In this document: piece by piece, positions 27,830 to 35,424 of the stretch
How positions within the stretch are numbered: position 1 is the stretch's first letter
Layout: each line of letters starts with the position of its first letter
Assembly: GCA_050633365.1 (NCBI GenBank)
Contig: JBOEGJ010000035.1
Location: forward strand, 16,475-80,474
DNA from: Pseudomaricurvus sp050633365
GTDB taxonomy: Bacteria; Pseudomonadota; Gammaproteobacteria; Pseudomonadales; Cellvibrionaceae
DNA: 64,000 bases
Direction: 5' to 3'
Notes under the pieces: model-generated
What the model was told of the DNA's origin: nothing
Databases searched by the model: none
What the model saw: only the letters and a program-made list of their open reading frames with translations
Made by a program: the position numbers and the translations under genes

Positions 27830-28088
27830 ATTGGATAAAAGCTTCGTCCGCTGTAGGCTTCACCTAAAAACACGGCTTCTATTTATTTGTATTTTTCCTA
27901 ACGACTAACACTTAGTAAACCGCTGAAAAACGTCATTGCGAGGAGCGTAGCGACGTGGCAAGAGCCTGCCCCGCGAAGCGTTTTGGGCATCCATGGTTTA
28001 GTACTACAAAACAAGCCTTACTACCAAACTGGATTACTTGGCTTAATAGCCCCCTACTTTTGGCGCTAACTTTCGCCATGACGAGTTA
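27830..28088 (+). repeat. ~258-bp dispersed repeat, copy 2
   Basis: Second copy of the repeat at 24311-24568, with a few substitutions and one extra C. The right inverted end is decayed (CTTTCGCCATGAC). The copy runs into the last bases of the VanZ-like gene and supplies its stop codon (AGTTA region). Confidence 0.9.
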
Positions 28089-28451
28089 AAAATTCTGTTT
28101 TCGCGGTAGCCTTTTGGTAATGAATGCTAGGCTGGCTCCGATCAGCACGCCCACGCCGTCAGCCAGTGCATCTTGCCAATCGAAAGCGCGTTTGGGTAAA
28201 AACCAGTCTTGGCCGAATTCAATACCCACTCCGAGCGCCCCTAATCCCAAACATACCAACACCAACGACCAGCGTGGAAACGCCAGCAACACTGCAAAGG
28301 TTAAGCCCGCAAAGGCAACCAAATGCGTCCATTTATCAAAGTCTTGAGTGTACTGCGGAATAGGCTCGGGCCGAAAAGCCGCCCAGAGCAAAATGATAAA
28401 GCCTAGTAAGGAAACCAACCGCCAAAGATGTGAAGAGAAAAAGAATTTAAT
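28086..28451 (-). CDS. VanZ-like membrane protein
   Basis: A 121-residue protein of the VanZ-like family: LVSLLGFIILLWAAFRP, FDKWTHLVAFAGLTFAVLL (conserved D-K-x-x-H), LGLGALGVGIEFGQ (conserved E) and FDWQDALADGVGVLIGA (D-x-x-A-D-x-x-G). Four membrane helices. Function in cell-envelope polysaccharides is suspected in the family but not established. The usual N-terminus is reached only if translation starts at ATT 28451 (TAGGAG nine bases upstream, peptide KFFFSSHLWRLV). The first standard start is a TTG at 28418 without a ribosome site, which would cut the first helix. It is the last gene of the leftward polysaccharide cluster. Confidence 0.8.
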   Translation of the reverse strand: MKFFFSSHLWRLVSLLGFIILLWAAFRPEPIPQYTQDFDKWTHLVAFAGLTFAVLLAFPRWSLVLVCLGLGALGVGIEFGQDWFLPKRAFDWQDALADGVGVLIGASLAFITKRLPRKQNF

Positions 28452-28485
28452 ACTACCGAGCTCCTAGGCGAGACATACTGAAGGG

Positions 28486-28649
<164 letters not shown>

Positions 28650-28654
28650 ATGCC

Positions 28655-30091
28655 CTAATAAGCATTCTTCCCCACAAACCCTTTAAACACGGTCTTGAAG
28701 ATGATCTTCAAATCCCACCAAACCGACCAGTGATGGATGTAGTGTAGATCATGCTCGATGCGTTTTTCCATCTTCTCGAGTGTGTCGGTTTCGCCGCGCC
28801 AGCCGTTCACCTGAGCCCAGCCGGTAATGCCTGGTTTGATTTTGTGGCGGCGCATGTAGCTTTTTACTTGGCCGCGAAATTCTTCGTTGTGGGCAATGGC
28901 GTGCGGGCGTGGGCCTACGATCGACATGCTGCCTTGTAGTACGTTGATAAACTGCGGCAATTCATCGAGTGAGGTTTTACGGATAAACGCCCCGACACGA
29001 GTAATGCGGTTGTCGTTCTTGGTGGCCTGTTTAAAATCGCCGCCGTTTTCCATGACTCGCATGGATCTAAACTTCCACACATCGATGGATTTACCGTCCA
29101 TGCCGTAGCGTTTTTGTTTGAAGATGGCCGGGCCCGGCGAGGTCAATTTAACCAGTGCGCCCACCGCCAGTAAGACCGGTGTAATCATCACCAAAATTAG
29201 CGACGCGACCACAATGTCTTCGGCGCGCTTGAGCCAACCGTTCAAGCCGCGCATGGGTTCGCCAATCAATCCAAAGGCAGGCAGACCATTAAGGTTGATA
29301 CTGCGAGCGTGCAATAATTCAAATACAAACAGATCGGGCACCACATAAACCGTAGCGGTGGAATTGGCCAAGCGATTGAGCAACTCTTGAATGCGTTTTT
29401 CGGCGCGCATGGGCAAGGCGATATACACACTGTCGAGCTCGCCGGCCTCGGCTTTTTCGACCAGCTCTTTAAAGCTGCCCACCGCGTCGCACTCGATATC
29501 GGTATTGCCACAGGCACGGCGGCAATCGTCGCTCAGGTCTTCGGCTTTGCGGCGATCATCAAAGAAACCATGAATCTTGTAACCCGCCCAGGTGGCGCTG
29601 TGCAAACGAGCGGCAACCTCTTGAGCCAATGATCCAGTACCCACAATGGCCGCAGTGCGGGTGTTGTAACCGCGCAAACGCATTTGTCGCAATACAACGC
29701 GAACCACTAAACGCCAAAACAATAAAAGAAAGAAACCCAGCACGAACCACTCAGCAAAGGTCGGCCAAGTGAACAAGGTATCGGCGATGGGGCTGTACTG
29801 ACCGATCATCACAATGATGGCAAAACCGATGGTCCAACACAGGCCCACTTGTTTGGCCTCGGCCCACAAGGTTTCGGAACGCCAGGAGCGATAAATCTCG
29901 GTGAAATCCGCGAGGATTTGATGCAACAATCCCGCAAGAATACCGGCTATCCAGAAATCACTGCTCAGATTAAAACTATTGAGATAACCCACCAGCCCAA
30001 GAGCGGCGACGATCAAAACGGAATCTAGGCAACGGGAAATAAACGCGAATTGAGAAGCGTAAGGTTTAATCAAACCTTGTTTGGCAGACAC
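28655..30091 (-). CDS. Undecaprenyl-phosphate glucose phosphotransferase (WcaJ type)
   Basis: A 478-residue membrane enzyme that moves sugar-1-phosphate from a UDP-sugar to undecaprenyl phosphate and so starts repeat-unit assembly. Four N-terminal helices (to about 125), a CoA-binding-like Rossmann part (AAIVGTGSLAQEVA), a fifth membrane segment, then the bacterial sugar transferase domain with FKQKRYGMDGKSIDVWKFRS, RKTSLDELPQFINVL and MSIVGPRPHA, and KPGITGWAQVNGWRGET. The architecture matches WcaJ/PssY. The start is GTG with AGAGGGA upstream. A perfect CRP-type palindrome lies about 195 bases upstream. The sugar is probably glucose or galactose, by family only. Confidence 0.92.
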   Translation of the reverse strand: MSAKQGLIKPYASQFAFISRCLDSVLIVAALGLVGYLNSFNLSSDFWIAGILAGLLHQILADFTEIYRSWRSETLWAEAKQVGLCWTIGFAIIVMIGQYSPIADTLFTWPTFAEWFVLGFFLLLFWRLVVRVVLRQMRLRGYNTRTAAIVGTGSLAQEVAARLHSATWAGYKIHGFFDDRRKAEDLSDDCRRACGNTDIECDAVGSFKELVEKAEAGELDSVYIALPMRAEKRIQELLNRLANSTATVYVVPDLFVFELLHARSINLNGLPAFGLIGEPMRGLNGWLKRAEDIVVASLILVMITPVLLAVGALVKLTSPGPAIFKQKRYGMDGKSIDVWKFRSMRVMENGGDFKQATKNDNRITRVGAFIRKTSLDELPQFINVLQGSMSIVGPRPHAIAHNEEFRGQVKSYMRRHKIKPGITGWAQVNGWRGETDTLEKMEKRIEHDLHYIHHWSVWWDLKIIFKTVFKGFVGKNAY

Positions 30092-30284
30092 TATAAGGTC
30101 CCTCTATTGGCCATCCGTAGTATTAAATCTCCAAGCTATTCACCACCGGCGCGGCCTTGCACCGAAAATAGCTGTGTCTTAAAAGCTCGCACCACACCGG
30201 TGCTACAACTGTTTTTTTCATCATCGAAACGGTGAAAAAACGTGCGGCAATTTTAACGACAGGCGCACAAAACCACAATCGTTT

Positions 30285-30300
30285 TGTGAAATAAGTCACA
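30285..30300. promoter_or_regulatory. CRP-family binding site candidate (perfect palindrome)
   Basis: TGTGAAATAAGTCACA matches the TGTGA-N6-TCACA consensus at all ten positions. It lies between vpsP-like and wcaJ-type genes, about 195 bases before the wcaJ-type start. A 9/10 match is upstream of the barrel-wza-wzc genes (36763-36778). Confidence 0.7.
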
Positions 30301-30302
30301 CT

Positions 30303-31025
30303 TTATTTGGCTTTGCACGACCTAATAACCCAAGGCTTTACCAATTGCTCATCCAACCCATCACACATGGCCGCTTTTTGCCCGTGTTGGGTAGCAATCG
30401 CGATGGCCGTGCGACTTTGCTGATTCGAAAATCCCAATAACCGCAAAAAGGCCTTGTGGGTTTTAATCTGTTGATCTTCTTCCAGTAACGACCAAGATCC
30501 TAAACCTGCATTCACAAGATTAAGCAGAGCCTTAGGCTCACTTACCCCTGTCGACAGCACCGCATCAAAAGCGCTGGAGAACTCCTCATCCACCTCCCCC
30601 AGCTGCGCCTTGAGCAGTAACAACTCCGACCAACCATAAGCCCAATAAGGCCGCACTGTTAACGCAGCCCGAAAACTCGTTAATCCCTTGCGCGTTTCAA
30701 CATCACTAGGCGCCACACCTTCAACAAAAAAATGCCAACTGGATAAACGCCCTAAAGCCTGTAAATAATCCGGATGATCAAAGGAAAGCTGCTCGGCAAA
30801 CTCAAGCGATGCCCGAGCAGCCATCAACTGCGACAAATTCGGCACCGAGCCCGACTGCTCCCAACGGCGCTCCAAGCGAGTGGCTTGATGAGCGTTGATA
30901 TCGGCTAGGAGAGCGAGGAAAGAAGACGCGACTAAAGCGAGCAGCAAAAAGCCGAGCAAGAATAGACGCTTATCGACTCTCGAGTGGGTTCTCGCTTTAT
31001 TCTGTGATCGAATGTGTTTACTCAT
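30303..31025 (-). CDS. VpsP-like exopolysaccharide biosynthesis protein
   Basis: A 240-residue protein. An N-terminal membrane helix (LFLLGFLLLALVASSFLALLA) is followed by a helical, TPR-like periplasmic part: RASLEFAEQLSFDHPDYLQ, VRPYWAYGWSELLLLKAQLG, EPKALLNLVNAGLGSW. Length and composition agree with VpsP-type accessory proteins of vps-like clusters. The exact function is unknown. The ATG at 31025 is chosen because everything upstream in frame is translated repeat (SRISNPESRISNPD-like). No good ribosome site is seen; the repeat begins about 15 bases before the start. Confidence 0.75.
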   Translation of the reverse strand: MSKHIRSQNKARTHSRVDKRLFLLGFLLLALVASSFLALLADINAHQATRLERRWEQSGSVPNLSQLMAARASLEFAEQLSFDHPDYLQALGRLSSWHFFVEGVAPSDVETRKGLTSFRAALTVRPYWAYGWSELLLLKAQLGEVDEEFSSAFDAVLSTGVSEPKALLNLVNAGLGSWSLLEEDQQIKTHKAFLRLLGFSNQQSRTAIAIATQHGQKAAMCDGLDEQLVKPWVIRSCKAK

Positions 31026-31039
31026 TGAACTGTATCCAT

Positions 31040-31325
31040 TGTCGGGATTCGAGATTCGAGATTCGGGATTGGAGATACGAGATACGGGATTCGAGATTGG
31101 AGATACGAGATACGAGATTCGAGATTCGAGATTCGGGATTCGGGATGCGAGATGCGGGATTCGAGATTGGAGATACGAGATACGAGAGCACCCAAGCGGA
31201 AGGCTATCGCCCTCGCATCTCGTCATCTCGTCATCTCGTCATCTCGCCCTCTCGCATCTCGCCCTCTCGCATCTCGTCATCTCGTCATCTCGTCATCTCA
31301 TCATCTCATCATCTCATCATCTCGA
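31040..31325. repeat. Arm-core-arm repeat in the cpsB-vpsP gap
   Basis: Left arm of GATTCGA, GATACGA and GATTCGG units (31044-31186), a core, and a right arm of CTCGTCATC and CTCGCATC units (31211-31325). The 33 bases at 31184-31216 are an exact reverse-complement match to 63757-63789. The right arm supplies the last codons and stop of the cpsB-type gene. Confidence 0.95.
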
Positions 31326-32041
31326 GTCTGCCCAATTATTAACCGAGGATTCCCCTCAACCAACCTCAACGCCTCAACATCGCCCACAACCTCTGCCGCC
31401 GCATCGCGCCCCGCCGACAAATTTACCGGGCGGCGATCTACATGGTGTGCATCCGAAGCCAAAATCGTCACCGCTCCGCGCTCTAACAACTGAATGGCAC
31501 GCTCTTGGGCCAAGTCACCAAACTGACCAGCCACACTGCCCGCCGTCACCTGAAACAAACAGCCCAACTCAATCAACTGATCAAGTTTTTCAAGCTTGCG
31601 CATCACATCTTTATTGCGCTCGGGGTGCGCGATCATCGGCAACACATCGTGCTTTAACAACCAGGCAACAATCTTCTCGGTGCCCGGTAAAATATGACTG
31701 TGGGGCATCTCGAGCAACATCACCCGCTTGCCATCCCACTCCCCCAAAAACGGAATCTCGCCGTTGGGTAACATCGACAAAATCTCGGGCCCAATACGAA
31801 CCTCACCGGCAAAATCAATCGTCAATGGAATTGATGCATCAGCCAACGCCAACCGAAACTCATCCACCGCCGCCGAAATCCCAGCAATAGAATTCTCCCA
31901 ACGACCGTGATGAATATGCGGCGTTACTACGGAATGAGTCACGCCATCGGCAACGGCTTGGCGCGCAAGATCGAGCGCGGCTGCCATGTCTTTGGGGCCG
32001 TCGTCGATTTTCGGCAATAAATGGCAGTGTAGATCGAGCAT
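31301..32041 (-). CDS. CpsB/CapC-type protein-tyrosine phosphatase (PHP family)
   Basis: A 246-residue Mn-dependent phosphotyrosine phosphatase of the PHP superfamily. It dephosphorylates the Wzc-type kinase and thereby controls chain length or export. Visible metal motifs: LDLHCHLLPKIDDGPKD at the N-terminus, VTPHIHHGRW, LEMPHSHILPG, PMIAHPERNKDV and ILASDAHHVDRRP. It follows the wzc gene and the four-helix ORF. The last residues (RDDEMMR) and the stop are translated heptamer repeat, so the native C-terminus was replaced or extended. No ribosome site precedes the ATG; the terminal repeat of the four-helix element ends nine bases upstream. Confidence 0.9.
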   Translation of the reverse strand: MLDLHCHLLPKIDDGPKDMAAALDLARQAVADGVTHSVVTPHIHHGRWENSIAGISAAVDEFRLALADASIPLTIDFAGEVRIGPEILSMLPNGEIPFLGEWDGKRVMLLEMPHSHILPGTEKIVAWLLKHDVLPMIAHPERNKDVMRKLEKLDQLIELGCLFQVTAGSVAGQFGDLAQERAIQLLERGAVTILASDAHHVDRRPVNLSAGRDAAAEVVGDVEALRLVEGNPRLIIGQTRDDEMMR

Positions 32042-32049
32042 AGAAATTA

Positions 32050-32510
32050 GATTCGAGATACGAGTTGAGAGATACGAGTTAAAAACACTAATCTTTTATG
32101 CTTCTGATTAGGCCTTTTAACATTTTTGCAAGCTGATCCGACTCAGCCAGCCATTGCCTACCAATAGCTTCTGGTACCAATCCAACCGCTATACCTATAT
32201 CGGCTTGTGTCTTAAACTCTCCCAGAGAGCCTTTTGCAATATCCAAGAATCTACGCCTCTCTTTACTAGATAAGCGTTCACATCCTTCTGCAATATTACT
32301 TGGTACTGATAAAGCAGATCGAGTAATTTGATCTTTAAAACCAAAATCCCGACAAGAGCCCAGCGCCTTATAAACGCCGATCGTTAATAATCGGCTGCGT
32401 TTCCATACATCTAAATTTTCATAGAGCATCCGTGCTCTCCTTTTTTTAATCTCGAGATCCGAGCAAAAACATCTTTTAACTCGCAATCTCGTATCTCGCC
32501 ATCTCGAATC
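32050..32510. mobile_element. IVS-like element: ORF flanked by terminal inverted repeats
   Basis: A 461-base unit bounded by imperfect inverted repeats of 35 and 37 bases (32050-32084 and 32474-32510). Both outer ends read GATTCGAGAT and both inner ends read CGAGTTAAAA, made of the same heptamer words as the arrays. It encloses a single four-helix-bundle gene. It starts seven bases after the wzc stop and ends nine bases before the cpsB ATG. The layout copies 23S rRNA intervening sequences. Confidence 0.75.
32088..32429 (-). CDS. S23/IVP-type four-helix bundle protein
   Basis: A 113-residue protein of the 23S rRNA-intervening-sequence protein family (four helix bundle, related to Avd of diversity-generating retroelements). 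Family pattern: LDVWKRSRLLTIGVYKALG, FGFKDQITRSALSVPSNIAEG (conserved QI-RSA-S-P-NIAEG) and FLDIAKGSLGEFKTQADIG (A-GS--E--TQ). GGAG nine bases before ATG 32429 supports the start. Function of the family is poorly known; members sit in rRNA insertions or stand alone. Here the gene interrupts the wzc-cpsB pair and is enclosed by inverted repeats built from the genome's own intergenic heptamers. No reverse transcriptase is in the window. Confidence 0.88.
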   Translation of the reverse strand: MLYENLDVWKRSRLLTIGVYKALGSCRDFGFKDQITRSALSVPSNIAEGCERLSSKERRRFLDIAKGSLGEFKTQADIGIAVGLVPEAIGRQWLAESDQLAKMLKGLIRSIKD

Positions 32511-32516
32511 TAACGG

Positions 32517-34694
32517 TTACGCCTCAGCGTAACCATAATTCTGATAATACCCCGCATAATAAGACCCATACGAAGAACTCTTATCCACATCCACCTTATT
32601 CAGTACAACGCCGGTAATCGGTGCGCCGACTTCTTTCAGGCGTTTGATGCCTTTCGCGGCTAGTGGTGCGGCGGTGTCGTCGGCTTTGACGACGTAGACT
32701 AATGCGTCGGCATAGGTCGACAGTACCATGGCATCGCTGACGGCGTGGGTTGGGGCCGAGTCGATGATGATGCGATCGTAGTGTTCGCTGAGTTTTTGCA
32801 GCACTTGGCCGAAACGCTTGGACGATAGCAGTTCGAGTGGATTGGTTGGGATCATACCCGAGGTTAGAACATCCACGGTGGTATCACCCAGTTTGTGTAC
32901 GCAATCTTTAAACTCGGCGGTGTTGGCAACGATATTAGAAAGCCCCGGCGCCGAGCGTGGTAGTTTCATGGTTTTGGCCAAGGTTGGGCGACGCATGTCG
33001 GCATCGATCAACAGCACCTTTTCCATTTGTCCGACGGCTTCGGCCAGATTTAACGAAACCGTCGACTTTCCTTCATTGGGAACCGACGAGGTAATCACCG
33101 TAATTTTATGAGGCTCATCAATCGCCGACAGCATTAGGCCGGTACGAATGGTTCGAATCGATTCTGCAAAGTTGCCTTTGGTATCGGATAAAAACCCCTC
33201 GAAGGCTTGTTCGCTTTTATTGGATTTCACGAAGGGCAAAAAGCCCAACATCGATACATGCAATTTTTCTTCGACATCATCTGGGGTGCGAATGGTGTTA
33301 TTCAAGGCATCGAGCAAAAAGGCGACGACAACACCAAACATCCCGCTGACCACCATGGCCAACAATACGATCAAGGCCTTCTTTGGTTTAATGGGTAAAC
33401 GAGGCGGCACGGCCGGATCAATCACTCGCGCGTGAGCCGCTTGCATACCGCCGGTTTCGTCGGTCTCTTTGGCGCGAGTTAAGAACATATTATAGAGATG
33501 TCGATTGGTGGTGACTTCTCGCTCTAACTCGCGCAACTTAAACTCTTTACGGTTAACGCCCTGAAAACGCTTTTTGGCCTCGGCCAATTGGGCTTCGATG
33601 GCTTTTTCGGTTTGCTGCGCAGCGCGGTAATCAGTCCCGATACCACGCCCGACTCTCTCGATTTGGCGGCGTAGCTCTTTTAGCGCCACCTCAGCCTCGG
33701 AATTCGCCGCAATCATTTTTGGGTGTTTTGGCCCATAACGTCGGCTCAATTCGGCCACTCTGCGATCGGCGTCGGCTTGTGACTCTTTCAAGTTTTGAAT
33801 CAAGGGATGGCGCAATACGCTGGGTATCGCCATTAATTGCTCTGCACTAGGGGAGCCGCCCAAAGCTTGCACCTGCGAATAAATTGTCTCGGTTTCGGAA
33901 CGCTGATTTTTGGCATCCACAAAACGCTTGGTTAACTCTTCTAATTCACTGGCATCAAAAGTTTGTACGCCTTTAACATCAACCAACTCAGCCTCTTCGC
34001 GGTAGTCTTGCAATCGCAATTCAGAAGCCTGAAGGGTCGAGCGTAAATCGCCCAAGCGAGTACTCAGCCAATCGGCTGCTTTTCTCGTGGCGCTAAGCTT
34101 GGCTTCTAAATGGCTTTCGATGTACACATCGGCCAAGGTATTGGTGATACGTGCCGCCAACGCCTTATCGGTAGATTGGTAGTGAATCTTAACCAGCTGA
34201 GTATTTCTTACTGGGGATATACTTAAGTCTTCCGTAAAGCTCTCGACCACCGAATCAAATAACTCTTGCTCGGTTGGCTCAGCGTCACCACTGTCGACGG
34301 GAATCAACGCGCGAAGGCTAAAGCCGGCCTCTTGCTGGCGCGGATCAAACAGCGGATGCACGTCGAGCTTTAAGCGGCGAATCACGCGCTCGGCTAAGTC
34401 ACGAGACTTTAAAATCTCGAACTGCGTCAGGTAATACTCTTTATTGGCCGTATTTAAACCGTACACATCTTCAATCGAAAGCACCTTCGCTTGCTCGCTT
34501 TCGATCAGCACAGTGGTGGTCGCCTGATACACAGGCTTCATGGAAAACACCACCATAACCGTCAACAAAGTCACCACCGCAGATAAGCCAGCAATGCTCC
34601 ATTTGTGCAACATCAATACACGCCAGTAATGGCGTAGGTCGATGACTTCTTCCTGAAATTCGGGGCGATCTTTCGCCATAGGGGAGTTATTCAT
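32517..34694 (-). CDS. wzc: Wzc-type polysaccharide co-polymerase and tyrosine autokinase
   Basis: A 725-residue inner-membrane protein that sets chain length and couples polymerisation to export. N-terminal Wzz domain with TM1 (about 33-52), a long periplasmic coiled-coil part (about 200-420), TM2 (about 435-460, ALIVLLAMVVSGMFGVVVAFLL) and a cytoplasmic BY-kinase: Walker A VPNEGKSTVSLNLAEA, Walker A' VLLIDADMRRPT, Walker B RIIIDSAPTH. The C-terminal Tyr cluster (SYGSYYAGYYQNYGYAEA) is the autophosphorylation site. It lies between wza and the cpsB-type phosphatase, the usual trio, but both gaps are filled by arm-loop-arm repeats. Confidence 0.95.
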   Translation of the reverse strand: MNNSPMAKDRPEFQEEVIDLRHYWRVLMLHKWSIAGLSAVVTLLTVMVVFSMKPVYQATTTVLIESEQAKVLSIEDVYGLNTANKEYYLTQFEILKSRDLAERVIRRLKLDVHPLFDPRQQEAGFSLRALIPVDSGDAEPTEQELFDSVVESFTEDLSISPVRNTQLVKIHYQSTDKALAARITNTLADVYIESHLEAKLSATRKAADWLSTRLGDLRSTLQASELRLQDYREEAELVDVKGVQTFDASELEELTKRFVDAKNQRSETETIYSQVQALGGSPSAEQLMAIPSVLRHPLIQNLKESQADADRRVAELSRRYGPKHPKMIAANSEAEVALKELRRQIERVGRGIGTDYRAAQQTEKAIEAQLAEAKKRFQGVNRKEFKLRELEREVTTNRHLYNMFLTRAKETDETGGMQAAHARVIDPAVPPRLPIKPKKALIVLLAMVVSGMFGVVVAFLLDALNNTIRTPDDVEEKLHVSMLGFLPFVKSNKSEQAFEGFLSDTKGNFAESIRTIRTGLMLSAIDEPHKITVITSSVPNEGKSTVSLNLAEAVGQMEKVLLIDADMRRPTLAKTMKLPRSAPGLSNIVANTAEFKDCVHKLGDTTVDVLTSGMIPTNPLELLSSKRFGQVLQKLSEHYDRIIIDSAPTHAVSDAMVLSTYADALVYVVKADDTAAPLAAKGIKRLKEVGAPITGVVLNKVDVDKSSSYGSYYAGYYQNYGYAEA

Positions 34695-34707
34695 AGTGTC
34701 TTTTTAA

Positions 34708-34792
34708 GATTCGAGATAACGAGATAACGAGATTCGAAATGAAATGAGTTTTCTTCTCACTCGTTATCTCGCATCTCGTCATTTCGCATCTG
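34708..34792. repeat. Arm-loop-arm repeat in the wza-wzc gap
   Basis: Left arm GATTCGAGATAACGAGATAA plus one more unit, loop with AAATGAGTTTTC, right arm CTCGTTATCTCGCATCTCG and onward. The arms pair over about 30 bases with few mismatches. Starts 13 bases from the wzc ATG. Confidence 0.88.
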
Positions 34793-34797
34793 GTTAA

Positions 34798-35331
34798 TTA
34801 GAAAAAACTCTGCTCAACGGTAATAATATCCCCAGGCTTCACCGGAGAATTCAGCCCAACTTTTCTCGGGGTTTGGCTCGCATCGCTATCAGAGATCACA
34901 AATATATTGCTTTTGGCGGCTCGCTCAGTAAACCCTTCTGCCAGCGATACTGCCTTGCGAATGGTGAGGCCGGGCTGAAACGAGAAACCGCCGGGTTTCT
35001 CGACTTCGCCATTAATATAGAACTGTCGATACCCCACAATAGTGACAGAGACTCGCGGATCGATCAGGTAATCGCCCAACAAGCCCTGGGTAATCTTTGC
35101 CTGTAGCTCACCAACGGTTAAACCCAACAACTGTATCTCACCCAAAAATGGGTAAGACAAACTGCCGGCATCACTGAGTTGGATTTCGTCGAAGCTAAGA
35201 TCATCTTCGCCAAACACATGGATACTGATGGCATCACCAGAACCCAAGGTGTATTCAGACAAACCGCTTTGGGCAGCAGCCAGTGAAATGCTGCCGAAAA
35301 AGGCGAGGAGTACGAATAGAAAGTGTTTCAT
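34798..35331 (-). CDS. wza: Wza-type polysaccharide export protein
   Basis: A 177-residue periplasmic/outer-membrane export protein. A signal peptide (FLFVLLAFFGSISLAAA) precedes the Poly_export domain (YTLGSGDAISIHVFGEDDLS, SYPFLGEIQLLGLTVGELQ, DPRVSVTIVGYRQFYINGEV) and one SLBB-like strand set (KPGGFSFQPGLTIRKAVSLA). There is no lipobox Cys, and it is about half the length of E. coli Wza: a short form as in vps/eps-like clusters, which work with a separate outer-membrane barrel, the gene just upstream. No ribosome site is visible before the ATG; repeat sequence starts about 8 bases upstream. Confidence 0.92.
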   Translation of the reverse strand: MKHFLFVLLAFFGSISLAAAQSGLSEYTLGSGDAISIHVFGEDDLSFDEIQLSDAGSLSYPFLGEIQLLGLTVGELQAKITQGLLGDYLIDPRVSVTIVGYRQFYINGEVEKPGGFSFQPGLTIRKAVSLAEGFTERAAKSNIFVISDSDASQTPRKVGLNSPVKPGDIITVEQSFF

Positions 35332-35337
35332 AAGGTC

Positions 35338-35418
35338 GGATACGAGTTAACGAGATGACGAGATAACGAAACTCAAAGACACCAACCTCGTATCTCAAAA
35401 ACTCGCTATCTCGTATCT
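35338..35418. repeat. Arm-loop-arm repeat in the barrel-wza gap
   Basis: Left arm ATACGAGTTAACGAGATGAC with one more unit, a loop of about 20 bases, and right arm CTCGTATCTC then CTCGCTATCTCGTATC. Third consecutive gap of this operon with the same design. Confidence 0.88.
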
Positions 35419-35424
35419 ACTGAT

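Noticed and set aside
30895..31890. Rightward open frame of 331 codons across the cpsB-vpsP region
   Set aside because: Largely translated heptamer repeat (RDSRFEIRD-type peptides) plus antisense of cpsB and vpsP-like genes.
32050..32510. Diversity-generating retroelement
   Set aside because: The four-helix protein is related to Avd, but no reverse transcriptase, template repeat or variable repeat was found in the window.
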